Assembly (NCBI GenBank): GCA_029215795.1
Contig: JARDYH010000003.1
Location: 101,650,609-101,714,608, forward strand
From: Anniella stebbinsi
Taxonomy: Eukaryota; Chordata; Lepidosauria; Squamata; Anniellidae
DNA: 64,000 bases
Direction: 5' to 3'
Shown here: in pieces, positions 31,956 to 43,245 of the stretch
How the letters are laid out: each line of letters begins with the position of its first letter
Numbering within the stretch: the stretch's first letter is position 1
Made by a program: the position numbers and the translations under genes
Notes under the pieces: model-generated
The model's database searches: none
What the model was told of the DNA's origin: nothing
The model's input: the letters and a program-made list of their open reading frames with translations, nothing else

Positions 31956-33830
31956 ATGCTACCCACAGAGATTTTTCTAGATAATGAACATTGGTGGCCC
32001 CCCATTTTGGCTAAACATTTCACCTATATTAACAAAAGTGATAAATTTCCCAGCGGTTGGGGCCAAAGTATCATCATACCGATCTATAAGAAGGGAGACA
32101 AATCCTCACCAGCAAACTACCAACCTATTCGTTTATTGGATGTTTCCTCAAAATTGTACACAAGATTTCTGTTAACTAAAGTTGAGGACTGGGTAGACCA
32201 GCATAACATTATTGGAGAAGAACAAGCTGGATTCTGTCGTGGCAAATCAACTCTAGACCAGTGTTTTATACTAAACCATCTAAGAGAGAAATATACTACC
32301 CCCCCACCCCCGATGAAGTATCTATATGCCACCTTTGTAGATCTAACCTCAGCGTTTGATAGAATCAATAGAGAAAGACTGTGGTACAAACTCTGGCATT
32401 TAGGGATGAATAGACGACTTCTGATTCTGATCAAGAATTTATACTCCAATACAACAATCCAAGTCAGAGTCGGAAAAGGAGGCCAACTCTCGGAGAAAGT
32501 CAAATCATCCATAGGCGATAGACAGGGATGCTTGTTAGCTCCAATACTTTTTAATATATATGCAAATGACATTATTGGGCAGCTGTCAAGCAACTCCAAT
32601 TTCCCTGTTTCTGTGGGTTCTAGGAAACTGAACATACTGTTATATGCGGATGACATGGTTCTATTATCCCAAAAAACTATAGGTATGAGAAGATCGTTGA
32701 AAGTTTTTGGGGAGGTTTGTATCAAAGAACAACTGTGTATTAATTATTTAAAAACCAAAGTTATGGTCTTTGGTACCCGTCCGCCTAAACATAAGTGGAT
32801 GTTGAATGGCCACTATCTGGATCAAACTAACCAATTTAATTATCTAGGAATTTGCTTTATGCAAAATAACTCATGGTCTGGCCACCTATCAGCCACGAAA
32901 CTAAAAGCCCAAAAATCAATGCAAACTGTCCTGAGGTTCGCCAAGGTCCGGGGAGGTCAGTTAGTTAGCCCAGCCATTAATGTTTTTCTGGCAAAGGTGA
33001 TCCCACAGATATCGTACGGAGCTGAGATATGGGGAGGATCAAGTTTATGTTCACTTGAGATTGTGCAAAACAAGTTCTTAAGGATATTGCTGGGCCTCCC
33101 ACCAGGAACACCTATCAGCTATATCAGAGCAGAACTTGGAGTAATGCCAATAATTTACTCTATCTGGAGGACAATGTTCTTTTTTTACATCAAAACGAAA
33201 CATACAATTACTAGACTAATAACTCTCTGTGTAAACGAACAGAGAAACTCCCCTCCCAGAAATAATTGGCTACGCCGATGTGAAACAAGTTTAAAGAACT
33301 TTGGATTCGATCCGAGAGTGCTAATGGTAAGCGATTTACTGCATAATCGCTTATCCATTAAAGAACGGTTGCAGCACCACTTTGCCAAGCTAGATTTAGA
33401 TGCAATCAAAGTCTCTAGATTCTCCTCTAGCTTTCCATCTTTAAAGTCCACTCATGAGGAAGAAAAGTATTTGTCAGAAACAGCATCCCCCTTCCTCTGT
33501 AAAGCATTTATAGACCTGTGTTTTCAGACAATGAAAACTAAATTCATAGAGGGGAGGTATAAAAATATTCCTAGAGAACAGCGCCTGTGTATTTGTGGTA
33601 GCCAGGCAGTGGAGGATACCATACACTACGTGCTATATTGTAAACTATACAAAATTCCTGGAGATAAACATCTAATGAGATTTTTAGCCCCGAGGGCAAA
33701 CCTCTCAGATATGGATAAAATAATATATTTACTCTCAAATACAGCCAAACCTATCATGCTAAATGTGGCCAGGTTTGTTGCGAAAGCAGCACAAATTAGG
33801 GAAGCCCTAGAAGACATTGATGCTACCTAA
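31956..33830 (+). CDS. LINE reverse transcriptase, long open frame (624 codons)
   Basis: The RT coding sequence is uninterrupted, although it lacks its natural N-terminal endonuclease. In frame upstream, the text TVTISEVKYLISSLTKQKAPGE... extends to about 31865, so the annotated Met is internal. Motifs: FVDLTSAFDRI (motif A), RQGCLLAPILFNIYANDI (motif B), LLYADDMVLL at about residue 230 (catalytic YADD) and NYLKTKVMVFG. The C-terminus has C-I-C-G...H-V-L-Y-C spacing at about residues 548-568. Both palm aspartate motifs are intact. The protein may be enzymatically plausible, but the element cannot retrotranspose normally without its endonuclease. Confidence 0.8.
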   Translation: MLPTEIFLDNEHWWPPILAKHFTYINKSDKFPSGWGQSIIIPIYKKGDKSSPANYQPIRLLDVSSKLYTRFLLTKVEDWVDQHNIIGEEQAGFCRGKSTLDQCFILNHLREKYTTPPPPMKYLYATFVDLTSAFDRINRERLWYKLWHLGMNRRLLILIKNLYSNTTIQVRVGKGGQLSEKVKSSIGDRQGCLLAPILFNIYANDIIGQLSSNSNFPVSVGSRKLNILLYADDMVLLSQKTIGMRRSLKVFGEVCIKEQLCINYLKTKVMVFGTRPPKHKWMLNGHYLDQTNQFNYLGICFMQNNSWSGHLSATKLKAQKSMQTVLRFAKVRGGQLVSPAINVFLAKVIPQISYGAEIWGGSSLCSLEIVQNKFLRILLGLPPGTPISYIRAELGVMPIIYSIWRTMFFFYIKTKHTITRLITLCVNEQRNSPPRNNWLRRCETSLKNFGFDPRVLMVSDLLHNRLSIKERLQHHFAKLDLDAIKVSRFSSSFPSLKSTHEEEKYLSETASPFLCKAFIDLCFQTMKTKFIEGRYKNIPREQRLCICGSQAVEDTIHYVLYCKLYKIPGDKHLMRFLAPRANLSDMDKIIYLLSNTAKPIMLNVARFVAKAAQIREALEDIDAT

Positions 33831-33869
33831 GAAAGGGGGTCTATAACTGTGGATTTTTAGAAACTATTT

Positions 33870-33871
33870 TG

Positions 33872-33911
<40 letters not shown>

Positions 33912-33912
33912 T
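33870..33912. repeat. (TA)n(CA)n microsatellite
   Basis: A run of TA units followed by CA units in the LINE 3' region, directly after the RT ORF. Confidence 0.9.
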
Positions 33913-34019
33913 CTATTCCATTTTATTCTGTAATGTGTGTATTGTAGGATGCTGATTGTGAGATCGGGCTAAAACCTATTTTAGGTTGCCTTAACAATAA
34001 AGTAATATATCTACCATTT

Positions 34020-34295
34020 GGATGTCCATTCTGAAAGAACTCTCAAAGTTTCGTGAGACTGAACTTACCTTTGTGGAAACTGTGTTGATTATTTTTCAGC
34101 AAGGCTTGTCCTTCTATATGCTACTAATTTTGTATTTACTAATGCTTCCAGTCAATTTACCTGGAACAGTCATTAAGCTAACTGGCCTTTAATTTCTCGG
34201 ATCCCCCCGGATACCTTTTTAAATATTGGTGTTACATTGGCTGTCTTCCAGTCCTCTGGTACTGAGGACGAGCTTAGGGACATGTTGCATAAGCC
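34020..34295 (-). mobile_element. CR1 fragment, minus strand
   Basis: Text such as CAGCAAGGCTTGTCCTTCTATATGC and GGTGTTACATTGGCTGTCTTCCAGTCCTCTGGTAC is the antisense of CR1 RT coding sequence (the TGxxNNPVSLTSV-type region and finger motifs). It may continue the CR1 interrupted at about 28600, although several hundred bases of CR1 would then be missing. Confidence 0.6.
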
Positions 34296-34690
34296 TTGTG
34301 TGTTGCCTGATGGGCTTTGTAGTTCAGATCAAGTAGCAATAACAACGCAAGTGTTTGAAAGAGGTTTAAATACTTTAATTATCTAGCAGCCTAAAGGTTA
34401 CAATCTTAAACTACAATCTTGATGCTAATGTACTCCTTATCTTTGCTAAAAGCGAGTGGCTAGTAGCCAATCTGTACAGAGAGGGACCCTCCCTGCTGTC
34501 CATCACTAAAAGTGAGTAGACAGCAGCCAAGCTGTGAGCCTCCTGCATCCCAAGGCTGTACCATCCCAAGACAGATGTGGCCTTGAGGATCAGGAGATTT
34601 AGCTAAGACACCGAAAGCTTTTAACCCTTTGCTAGGCCTGAAGGTTCAGGCCTGAGAGGAGAAGCAGGCATAAAAGAAGATTATATCAGG
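34296..34690. other. unclassified insertion between two oppositely oriented CR1 pieces
   Basis: The sequence contains a repeated motif (AAAAG(C/T)GAGT(G/A)G...AGTAGCCAA(T/G)CTGT and GACAGCAGCCAAGCTGTG, about 65 bp apart). An LTR-type or other repeat is possible. No coding evidence. Confidence 0.3.
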
Positions 34691-35275
34691 TCACTATCTC
34701 CTCGAAATACAATGGTCTTCCGCATTTGCAATACACCTTGCTGAAAAAGAATCAACACTGTTTTCACAATGGTACGTCCTGTTTCACTAAACTCTTCGAG
34801 TTCTTTGTGAGTGTCAGTAAACATGTACACAAGGGTGATGTGGTGGACATTATTTACTTGGACTTCCAAAACGCTTTTGACAAAGTCCCTCAACCAAATA
34901 CTCCTGAGTAAGTTTAGCAGTCATGGAAGAAGAGGAGAGTTCCTCTTATGGATCAGTAACTGGTTAAAGAACAGAAAGCAGAGAGTAGGAAAAAAGGTAA
35001 GTTTTCCCAATGGAGGGAAGTAAATAGTGGGGCCCCACAGGAATCTGTATTGGGACCAATGCTTTTCAAATTTTTCATTAATGATCTGGACGTAGAAGTG
35101 AGCAGTGAAGTGTTCAGGTTTGCCAATGACATCAATTTATTTACAGTGGTTAAAAGAAAAAGGGATTGTGAGGAGCTCCAAAAGGATTTTTTCAGACTGG
35201 GAGAATGGGCACCCAAGTGGCAAATGTAGTTAAATGTAAGCAAGTGTAAAATGAAGCACATTGAGATCCTTTGAC
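34690..35275 (+). mobile_element. CR1 RT fragment, plus strand
   Basis: Palm motif A appears as VDIIYLDFQNAFDKVPQ at about 34850-34895. The next block (LLWISNWLKNRKQRV) and the region read as GAPQESVLGPMLF...FINDL (about 35030-35090) follow in shifted frames, with FANDI in place of FADD. It is decayed, with no intact ORF. Confidence 0.7.
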
Positions 35276-35567
35276 TAGAAGTGCAGGGAACTTAACCTGG
35301 GACTTTCACAGCAGCATCTGCTGGACTTCAGACTAGATGTTTCCTGCCCAGAAGGGCCATGCAAATTGGCTCTTATATGGGATCAAATGAGATTAAAAAA
35401 TGGATGCATTACAGAAGTAATGCATTATACCTCCAAAGATTTGGAAGAAATCAACATGTTGATATTTTCTGCAGTTATCGGAGTACATTTTCACAGATGT
35501 ACTTGTGAAAATGGTGGAGACTATACAGATATACTGATTTTATAACGTGCCTGTTTTATGACTACAG

Positions 35568-35753
35568 GTTTGGCAATGTGGAGGGAAAATTGAAGTCCTG
35601 CCGTGTTCAAGGGTTGCTCACCTGGAAAGAGCTCACAAACCCTACTTACCCGATTTGTCTGTTTCTATGAAACGAAATGCATTGCGTGTCGCAGAAGTGT
35701 GGATGGATGAGTATAAAAACATGGTCTACTATGCATGGAATATTCCTATTGAG
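35568..35753 (+). CDS. GALNT8: GALNT8-like, fourth visible exon (C-terminal catalytic segment)
   Basis: The exon begins in phase 0 after TTTTATGACTACAG and encodes VWQCGGKIEVLPCSRVAHLE, then RAHKPYLPDLSVSMKRNALR and VAEVWMDEYKNMVYYAWNIP. The C-S-R-V-x-H motif supplies the third metal-ligand His in GalNAc-transferases, and the WMDEYK block is a family signature. The exon is 62 codons. The donor after GAG is GTCATT, weaker than the GTAAG donors of most other exons. Confidence 0.95.
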
Positions 35754-37653
35754 GTCATTGGCAGATAGTATTTTAGATAATTTGTAATACGGAAAAACAA
35801 TAACCAGAGGCAAATTGACATGGACATTTTAGCTGTGGAATATGGATTGACTCAAACCATGCTGCACTTTACATTCCAAGCTGCCCAATTTTTGTTCCCA
35901 CTAAGCTGACTGCATCTGAGCAGCCAGGAGCTCCTTTTGCCTGATTTTGTTGCCTGATTGACACAATGTATAAACAGATTCCAACTCTCCACCAATTCAA
36001 CATTTTACCCTGTAGCATTCTAAATGTATAATATTCATTTATTTTAACACTTCAAATCTATTGAAAACATTGAAAGAAAATAATAAAATATGTCTGGATG
36101 TTAAAAAAGCAAAGCTCTTGTAGTTCCACCTCAAAAGTGTTATGATAGAGCTGGAAAAGCTAAGCAAAGGGCAACTAAAACGGTGAAAGGATTGGAGTAC
36201 CTTTTCTATAGGGAAAGATTAAATAATCTGGACAGTTTTGGTTTGGGAAACTGAACTTAAATAATCATTAATGCTGAAGAGAATCAATAGCTTATAGAGA
36301 AGCATTGCTTCACATGGTGGCACAAATGTTTCTTTTCCCCATTGTAAAGCATGTTTGACCAGAGATGAAAACTTTTTAAAATAATAAAAACATCTACATA
36401 ATTTGTTTCTGGAGAGGAAAGCCATGCGAGTGCACTCACCATGACCAAATAACTCTCTATCAAACCACCAACAGTCTGATTATATATATATATATATATA
36501 TATGTGGCAAAACCAATGGTGTTTCGTGAGATATTGTTGAACTGAACACACAAAAGCTAGGAACATATTTTTCCACCCATAGCACCATCCCCCTTTCAAA
36601 TCACAGTGCACACCTTAGGCAAGGGGATGAGCTCAAGTGTGGCAAGTGATGAAGGGCAAAAGCTCATTGGTATGCACAAGTCCCTGCTGAACCACAGGGC
36701 TCTGGGACCTACCAGTAAACAAAACACTAAAGGATCTATCCAAGCTGCTGAACCCTATCCCAAAAATAGGCTACGCACCTTGGATAGCTCCCTTAGAGTT
36801 CTGACTGATTTTGACTGAAAGCCAGAGTGGATTCACAGCCCTACCAAAATCAGAGCCACCAGCATCTGCTGGTTAATGCTAGAACATGGCATCATGCAAT
36901 GAAATTAGTTGGCACTAAGTTCAGAACAAAAAGGAGGTTTCCCCTCACCTGTACATAATTAACATATAGGATGATGTCACAAGAACTAGCAATAACCACA
37001 AGCTTAGATGGATTTTAAAAAGGAGTAAACAAATATGTGGAGAGCTATATTAATGACCACCAGCCATATATGGGTAAATGAAACCCCCATGCTCAGAGTC
37101 TCTGAATAGCAGGTGCTGCTAGGGACTAACAACTTGGATGGCTATTTGCACCCTGCTCTTCTTGTGAACTTCTGGCTGGTCACATTTGGAAACAGAAGAA
37201 GGACCATGGCCTGTTCCAGCAAACAATTCTTATGAGCTATGATCTGACTGCACACTGAAGCTATCACTATCTTCTTGGGTGAATAACCATTTTACCAACT
37301 TAAGATGACTAGTGCAGCTTTTAGAATTCGAACCAGACGTTCTTTCTTTGACGGATTTTCAATGAAAATTTCAGATGTGATTTCTAATTCAGGAATTTTA
37401 ACAGCAGAGTTATAAATGCTGGTTTCATAATACAAGGGCCCTAGTGTGTGGTCTGGGAATATCCAGCCCTGTAGAATTGTTGAAATTAAACAAGTATGGA
37501 CCTGGTCAGCATGGAAGCCACTCTGAAGTTTTCTATAGAAAGGGCATAATCAATAAAATTAAATAATATTTTTTCAAACTATATGTTGCATGTTTTTATT
37601 GAGTATCTTGAGCTGCTTTATTCTAGGTGTATGACACTGATATACTTTTTCAG
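35754..37653. other. intron without supported genes
   Basis: It holds a (TA)n run at about 36481-36503 and otherwise low-copy-looking sequence. A few short open frames have no recognisable content. Confidence 0.5.
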
Positions 37654-37791
37654 AATCCTCAAATAGACTATGGAGATGTTTCATCTAGGAAAGAACTAAG
37701 GAAGAAACTGAACTGTAAAAGCTTCAATTGGTATATCAAAAATGTATATCCGAACTTAGTACCTCAGACTGCCATTGTGGCCTATGGAACT
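37654..37791 (+). CDS. GALNT8: GALNT8-like, fifth visible exon (catalytic-to-lectin linker)
   Basis: The acceptor is TATACTTTTTCAG and the donor is GTAAGT, both phase 0. The 46 codons give [20 protein letters not shown] followed by [15 protein letters not shown] and IVAYGT. GDVS-R--LRK-L-CK-F-WY---VYP is the family signature at the end of the catalytic domain, before the lectin domain. Confidence 0.95.
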
Positions 37792-39885
37792 GTAAGTAAT
37801 AACTAGAAAGTTTACACATTTTGTATTTCAGAAGCACATATTGCAGTGTATATACTGTGGGGTGTACTGCTACCGAGGTTGATCTGTGGTGGGGCTCATA
37901 AATTGATCAGCAAAGGCCTTTGGGTGACTTTCAAGTCTGTGAGTTTTCTTACATCCCTTCCCTACCTCTTGGTGTCCCCATTCTGAAGGACATAGAAATT
38001 CCAGTATAGTGGCTGTAACCAGGTGTAATCTTTACATATAAAGCAGAAAGTATGTGCGTGTCAGATATGTCCGGAAATGTTTACCTACTTCCAAATGAAT
38101 TAGAAACTTGAAATTTGACACAGTGATAGGTCTGACTGTACAATGCCCCAGAAAAGATAAAAACACAATTTTGGGGGTTTAAAATATTTTTAAAGAATTT
38201 AATGAAAACCTAGGTTTATGCCTACAACTCCTAGCATGCCTTGGGCGGAACTCCCAGCATGTCTTGGGTGAAAGGCCAGACTTACTGGCCTTTGGCGGCC
38301 ATTGTGAGTGAACAGGTGGGTTGCCGCTATGTGTTTTTCACAACCCCAACTCCTAAGGTTGGCCTCTAGCAATCAACCCACTTCCACATAAAAGGAAACA
38401 CCCACATAGAAAGGCTGCACCCATTTGTGGTGCCTCCTCCCACCCTCTGCATGGTTTTAAAATGTAACTAGATACTTTGAGGGGCCGAACATGCTCAAAG
38501 GCACTCTGTCCTGATATTGCTGTTTTCTCAGAATCTGGGGGAAGCAAGTGTGTAGCCTTTGCTCTTAAGAGGGAGTGGAGGCACTCTGCGCGTGCCCAGA
38601 AACAGACCCGACAAAGGGGGGAAGTGCCAAGGCAGTCCCAACAAGATTGGTCGGAGCTGGGTGTGTCCACTGATATCCACTTACCTCCCCTCCTTGGCGA
38701 TGCTACTCCTCGACGCTCTATTGAGGATCAGCATCGGCATCAAGAAGATGTCTCAGGCGATGCTGGCTGCCAAAGGCATCCTGCGAAGTGTAGTACTGGC
38801 ATGTAGAGCGGCTGATTTAAATAAAACATGGGTTAGTAAACCAGGTCAGTATGTGCAAACCACAACACTATCCTTCAGTCCAAACTCACCCCCCCACTTT
38901 CCTTCTACCTGACTTTCCCCAACTCCCACTAACCCCGTCCACCATTCCATTCTAACCTCAGCTATCAGTCATTCCTCCATTCACTCTTCTGTTTCAATAG
39001 TAAAGTCAGGCTTTTACATAAAAATCATAAACTTTATCCAGTAATTCTTGCATCTAGCTTGGAATGTTGTGATTTAGTTATAACAGAAAAAATGCAACAT
39101 GAAAAAAAATCTCATCAAGTTAAATGGCCTTGGAAAATAAATTTTAAAAAACCACGTGGCACTGGAAAGCCATTAATGCAGGCACTAGGCAAGCCTGCCT
39201 GGAAAAAAAAATACACAAGCAGGGTGCCACAACTAAGATAGGCTGCTCTCCAGTTGTCCTCCACCATACCTCAGACAGTGTTCCAAGATTAACACATTAT
39301 TCAGGGACATAGGCTTACACCTACAACTCCCAGCATGCCTTGGGGGAAGGGAAGATTTATTGGGCCTCGGCAGCCATCATTTGGAAGTGGCTCGCCATAC
39401 TGGGCCTGAAGGGAGAGCGCCTAGGACCGGCTGCCTTGGTTGCTAGGCACCATCAGGAGCAGGTGGGAAGGAGCATGCAGCTCCAGGTCCGTCGCCAACA
39501 ACAATGACTGAGCTCACAGTCAGTCAGCCAGCCTGCTCCCTCACGGCCTACCTATGGGCACAGATTGCGCAGTGCAGCATGGACCGGCTTGCCAGACTTC
39601 ACTTCCCGTGAACCTCAGCAGCAGGAGTCCCCTTGGGCAAGTTGGGCACAGTGGCAAAAAGCATGCTGGGATTTGTAGTTTTTGTTTTTGTTTTGTGTGG
39701 GGACAAGGAAAATCATGGCAGTGGCTTCTTCCTCAGGCCTGAGTAGGCCCGACCAAGGGGGGCAAGTGCCTAGGCAGGTACAGCCTGCTGCTGGAGCACT
39801 TGGTCGGCAAGAAGTGCATGCTGATGCAGGCGCAGGCCTTCAACTCAGCTGCTAAGAAGAGTCTCAAGCAGAAGATGGTAAAGTG

Positions 39886-40197
39886 GGCTATGGAAAGAAG
39901 GACAGGGATCCTGTATATTTAACAGTTGTACAGAAAAGGGAATTTCAGCAAGTGACATTTGTATGCATGCAACACCTGGTGAAATTCCCTCTTCATCACA
40001 ATGGTTAAAGCTGCAGGAGCCCTGCCCTCTTTTGTATTTGGTCAAGAGGGCAGGGTGCCTGCAGCTTTAATTGTTGTGATGAAGAAAGAACTTCACCAGA
40101 TGCTGCATGCATACAAATGACACCTGCTGAAATTCCCTTTTCATCACAACTGTTAAAGATACAGGAGCCCTGTCCTCCTTTCCATAGGGTCACCCTA
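39886..40197. mobile_element. hAT-type fold-back element, copy 3 (degraded left end)
   Basis: The arms mirror each other as in copies 1 and 2, with AGAAAAGGGAATTTCAGCAA and TGAAATTCCCTTTTCATCAC. The right end is GGGTCACCCTA. The left end is eroded (GGGCTATGGAAAGAAGGACAGG). It belongs to the CATGCAGCACCTGGTG subfamily, like copy 5. Confidence 0.75.
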
Positions 40198-40214
40198 ACC
40201 CTGGCCTGCATCAG

Positions 40215-40215
<1 letters not shown>

Positions 40216-40262
<47 letters not shown>

Positions 40263-40275
40263 AAGAAAGAAAGGA
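40216..40275. repeat. (GA)n/(GAAA)n microsatellite
   Basis: A purine run next to the fold-back element inside the Helitron. The Arg-Glu open frame over it is not a gene. Confidence 0.9.
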
Positions 40276-41779
40276 ATGAATTTAATTCATTTAAAAGTTA
40301 ACTCACAGGCTTAGCACCCACCAGCTGTACAATGTAGCAGAAAAATCTAAAAGCTCAGAATTTTGGGTTTTAAATACTTGTAAAGAATTTAATAAAAACC
40401 ACAGCTTATGCCTACAACTCCCAGCATGCCTTGGGCAGAACTCCCAGCATTCCTTGGGTGGGAGGCCAGACCTACTGGCCTTTGGCGGCCATTGTGAGTG
40501 CATGGGCGGGTTGCTGCTATGTGTCTTTCACAACCCCGACTCCTAAGGTTGGTCTTGAGCAGTCAACCCAATTCCACATAAAAGGAACAACCCACATGAA
40601 TAGGCCGTGTCCATTTGTGGCGCCTCCTCCCACCCTCTGCATGGTTTTAAAATTGTAACTAGATACAATAGTATGTCTTTGAGGGGACAAACTTGCTCAA
40701 GGGCACCCTATCCTGATATCACTGTTTTCTTAGAATCTGAGGGAAGTGCATGCGTGGCCTTTGCTCTTAGGAGGGAGGAAAGGGAGGCACTCTGTGCATG
40801 CCCAGAAACAGGCCTGATGAAGGGGAGAAGTACACACTCTGTCCTGGCCCTTCAGTATAGGCTCCTGATCATAGGCGTCCACACAGGGTGTGCCGGGTGT
40901 GCCCAGGCTCACCTTAATTTCCCATGGCACCTCTGCTTTCCTGCCCCCTGCTTGAATCTGGGCTTTTAAAAGGACGGGAAAGCCTCTGGAAAGCCACCAT
41001 TAGCATCCCTGGGGGAACTACGCACTTTCTGGAGGTCCTGGAAAGCGTGTTTTCCTCTGCTCTGCTCCAATCAGGGCCTTTAAGGTGCACAGCTTAATGA
41101 AATGAGCTGCACAAGCCTATGCTCCTGATGGAGCACCTAGTGGCCGAGAAGCACGGGCCGAGACAGTCCCAGCGGGACTTGGCCAGAGCTGGGCACGTCC
41201 ACTAACAGCCTCTTACGTCCCCTCCTTGGTGATGCTGCTACTTGATGTTCTATCGATGAGCAACATCGGCAATGAGAGGAGGGAAGTGCCTCTCAGAGGA
41301 CTCGGGTACCTGTGGGCCATGAAAGGCATGTTGGGAGGTGTAGTACTGGCATGTAGAGTGGCTAATTTTAAATAAAGCATGGGTTAGTAAGCCAAGTCAC
41401 TATGTGCAAGCCAGGTCACTATCTTCCAGTCCTAACTGTGCTCCCACTTTCCTGACCGCTCACTAACTGTCTTTGTTCTCCTTCCACCTGATTTTTTCCA
41501 ACTGCTGCTAACCCTGCCCATCATTCAATTTTAGCCTCAGCTTACGCCTACAACTCCCAGCATGCCTTGGGCAATTTAATTTGTTTAAAAGTTAACTCAC
41601 AGGCCTAGCACCGGCCTACTACTGTTAGATGATTACTTTGCAGACATATATCTTAGGGGCCCCAAGCAATGCCGGATACATTGCCTAGTCAGCCAATAAT
41701 TTGAATTAACATTTGCTAGACTGAAGTAGCAATTGTATTGTTTTCAATTTCCAGGCCTCTGTGGCAAATGGAACATCTC

Positions 41780-42290
41780 TGTCACTGTGAAGGATGCCTT
41801 TTTCCTTTCTGATATTTTTATTTGTTATACATATTTTTTATACTGGTCTTCAATTCTATTTCTCGGGCAGTTTACAAAAAGTAAAACCATTAAAATCTAA
41901 ATACAAATAATAAATTAAAATCCACAAAATCATAAATGCAGTATGAAAGAGTCAGCTGGCCAAAGGAACAATAAGTTAGGTATCAGGTAAACCTCTCTGG
42001 GGAGGGCATGCCACAACTGGGTCACCAGCTCTGAGAAGGCCCACTGTCTGGTAGTTACTGCCTCACCTCAAATGGCAGGAGAACCCATAGATCTTAATAT
42101 AGGGGTGGGCACATATGGAGACAAGGATCCTGGTTCAATTCTGTGAAGGGCTTTAAACCTGGCCCTTTGAATTGAACTGGGAGCCAGTTGGCATAGGACA
42201 GGCATAATGTGATCATAACACCCAGGGTCCCTCTGGAGCGCAAACCAGGAACTTTGCACCCAATCCGCCATCCCCTTTTGACATGTGCCT
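41780..42290 (-). mobile_element. old L2/L3-like LINE 3' fragment, minus strand
   Basis: Antisense 3' UTR-like text (TTTACAAAAAGTAAAACCATTAAAATC) is followed on the minus strand by a decayed C-terminal stretch near 42271-42068 (LCQLAPSSIQRARFKALHRI). Low similarity; clade uncertain. Confidence 0.4.
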
Positions 42291-42979
42291 GCCTATGTCA
42301 AAGGGTATAGAAGGGAGTGTGGGGCTACTGGGGGCCCCTCTTGGGACCATCATACCCCATTTGGATCTGGTTGGCATCCATGTTCCAGCCACAGCTTGAT
42401 TTTCCCCCCTCTAGCTACATGTTCCCGTGAGCTGAGGAGGGGGAAGGAGTCTACAATAGAGCTCCTTGAAAAAACAGGAAGTTGAGAGGCAGCTTGCTAG
42501 GTGGCTTGGTCAGTGAGACAGTTTCTACAACTGCTAAAGCTTTAACAATTTTCTACAAACTTTGCATCTTTATAGGTGTTCCTGCCACTTTAAGGAACTT
42601 TCTCATTTTTCCACAACTTGCCAAAAATTCACGCACTGGCTTCTTTTGATGCAACAGACATGCTTTTTGTAATTATAATAATTCTGCTACCCGAGCTGCT
42701 GATCTTGACAGAATAACACAACTCTCTTCTATAGTTGGGCAATGCTAAAGCTGGAGCTGGCTCTGGGGTGTTTTTCTGTAACAGCTCTTGCTTGCCCAAT
42801 TCAGTGAAGCCCAAAATCTACTGCTTGCAGTATCCTGTCAAACCCCAAAATGCTCTCAATTGCCTCTGAGAAAAGGTACAAAGCAGTACAAAGCAGATCA
42901 AAACCCAACCAATTTTCTGGGGTACTGCTGCTAAGCAAAGATCCATGCATCAGGGAACCTTCGTTTCCCTCGCACTTTC
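42291..42979. other. intronic stretch without recognised features
   Basis: No gene, RNA or clear repeat is seen. A (CA)n run follows at 42980-42996. Confidence 0.5.
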
Positions 42980-42996
42980 ACACACACACACACACA

Positions 42997-43069
42997 GGTT
43001 GAAATTCCCTTTTCTCTACAACAGTTAAAGTTACATGAGCCCTGTCCTCCTTTTCATATGGTCAGCCTA
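42997..43069. mobile_element. hAT-type fold-back element, copy 4 (right end only)
   Basis: TTGAAATTCCCTTTTCTCTA through CATATGGTCAGCCTA equals the right quarter of copies 1 and 2. It abuts a (CA)n run, and the rest is missing. It ends about 80 bp before a GALNT8-like exon. Confidence 0.8.
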
Positions 43070-43149
43070 CCATTGTTCCTCCTTTGGATGCTCATAAGGG
43101 GCTCAGAATTGTAAACCAAGGTATTAAGTGAGTCTTGTTTACCTCCCAG

Positions 43150-43245
43150 ATGAAAAACATGCTAAACAAGGACTTCTGCATAGATCAAGGCCCAGTCCCT
43201 GGAAAGACTCCCATAATGTACAATTGTCATGGGTACAGCCCACAG
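43150..43245 (+). CDS. GALNT8: GALNT8-like, sixth visible exon (start of lectin domain)
   Basis: This exon is short (32 codons) and easily missed. It follows TCTTGTTTACCTCCCAG and precedes GTAAG. It encodes MKNMLNKDFCIDQGPVPGKT then PIMYNCHGYSPQ, phase 0 at both ends. C-I-D-Q-G corresponds to the CLD motif of the first ricin-type beta-trefoil repeat, and Y-CHG--PQ is the family's consensus that follows. The competing open frame in another register is not supported. Confidence 0.92.

Larger units (their letters stand above)
28600..34012 (+). mobile_element. Vingi/I-like LINE, about 5.4 kb, internal endonuclease deletion
   Basis: The probable 5' end is near GGTTCTGCTTCCGGCAACCG (28602), where antisense CR1 stops. 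It has a long 5' region, a decayed ORF1 (29959-31765), an abrupt jump to the RT (31830-33830), a (TA)n(CA)n tract and a 3' end near AACAATAAAGTAATATATC. A CpG-rich element sits inside the 5' region (29131-29476). The endonuclease domain expected between ORF1 and RT is missing. Confidence 0.7.
38029..41688 (+). mobile_element. Helitron-type element, about 3.66 kb, non-autonomous
   Basis: It starts with TC after an A (TCTTTACATATAAAGCAGAA) and ends with CTAG before a T. The end is directly preceded by a hairpin GCAATG-CCGGATA-CATTGC. These are the hallmarks of Helitron 5' and 3' ends and of insertion between A and T. There is no Rep/helicase ORF. The interior has two diverged direct copies (about 38200-38960 and 40385-41530) and a partial third at 39305, plus a nested hAT-type fold-back and a (GA)n run. 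A separate copy of the 3' end is at 45282-45606. The element lies in the intron between the fifth and sixth visible exons. Confidence 0.7.
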
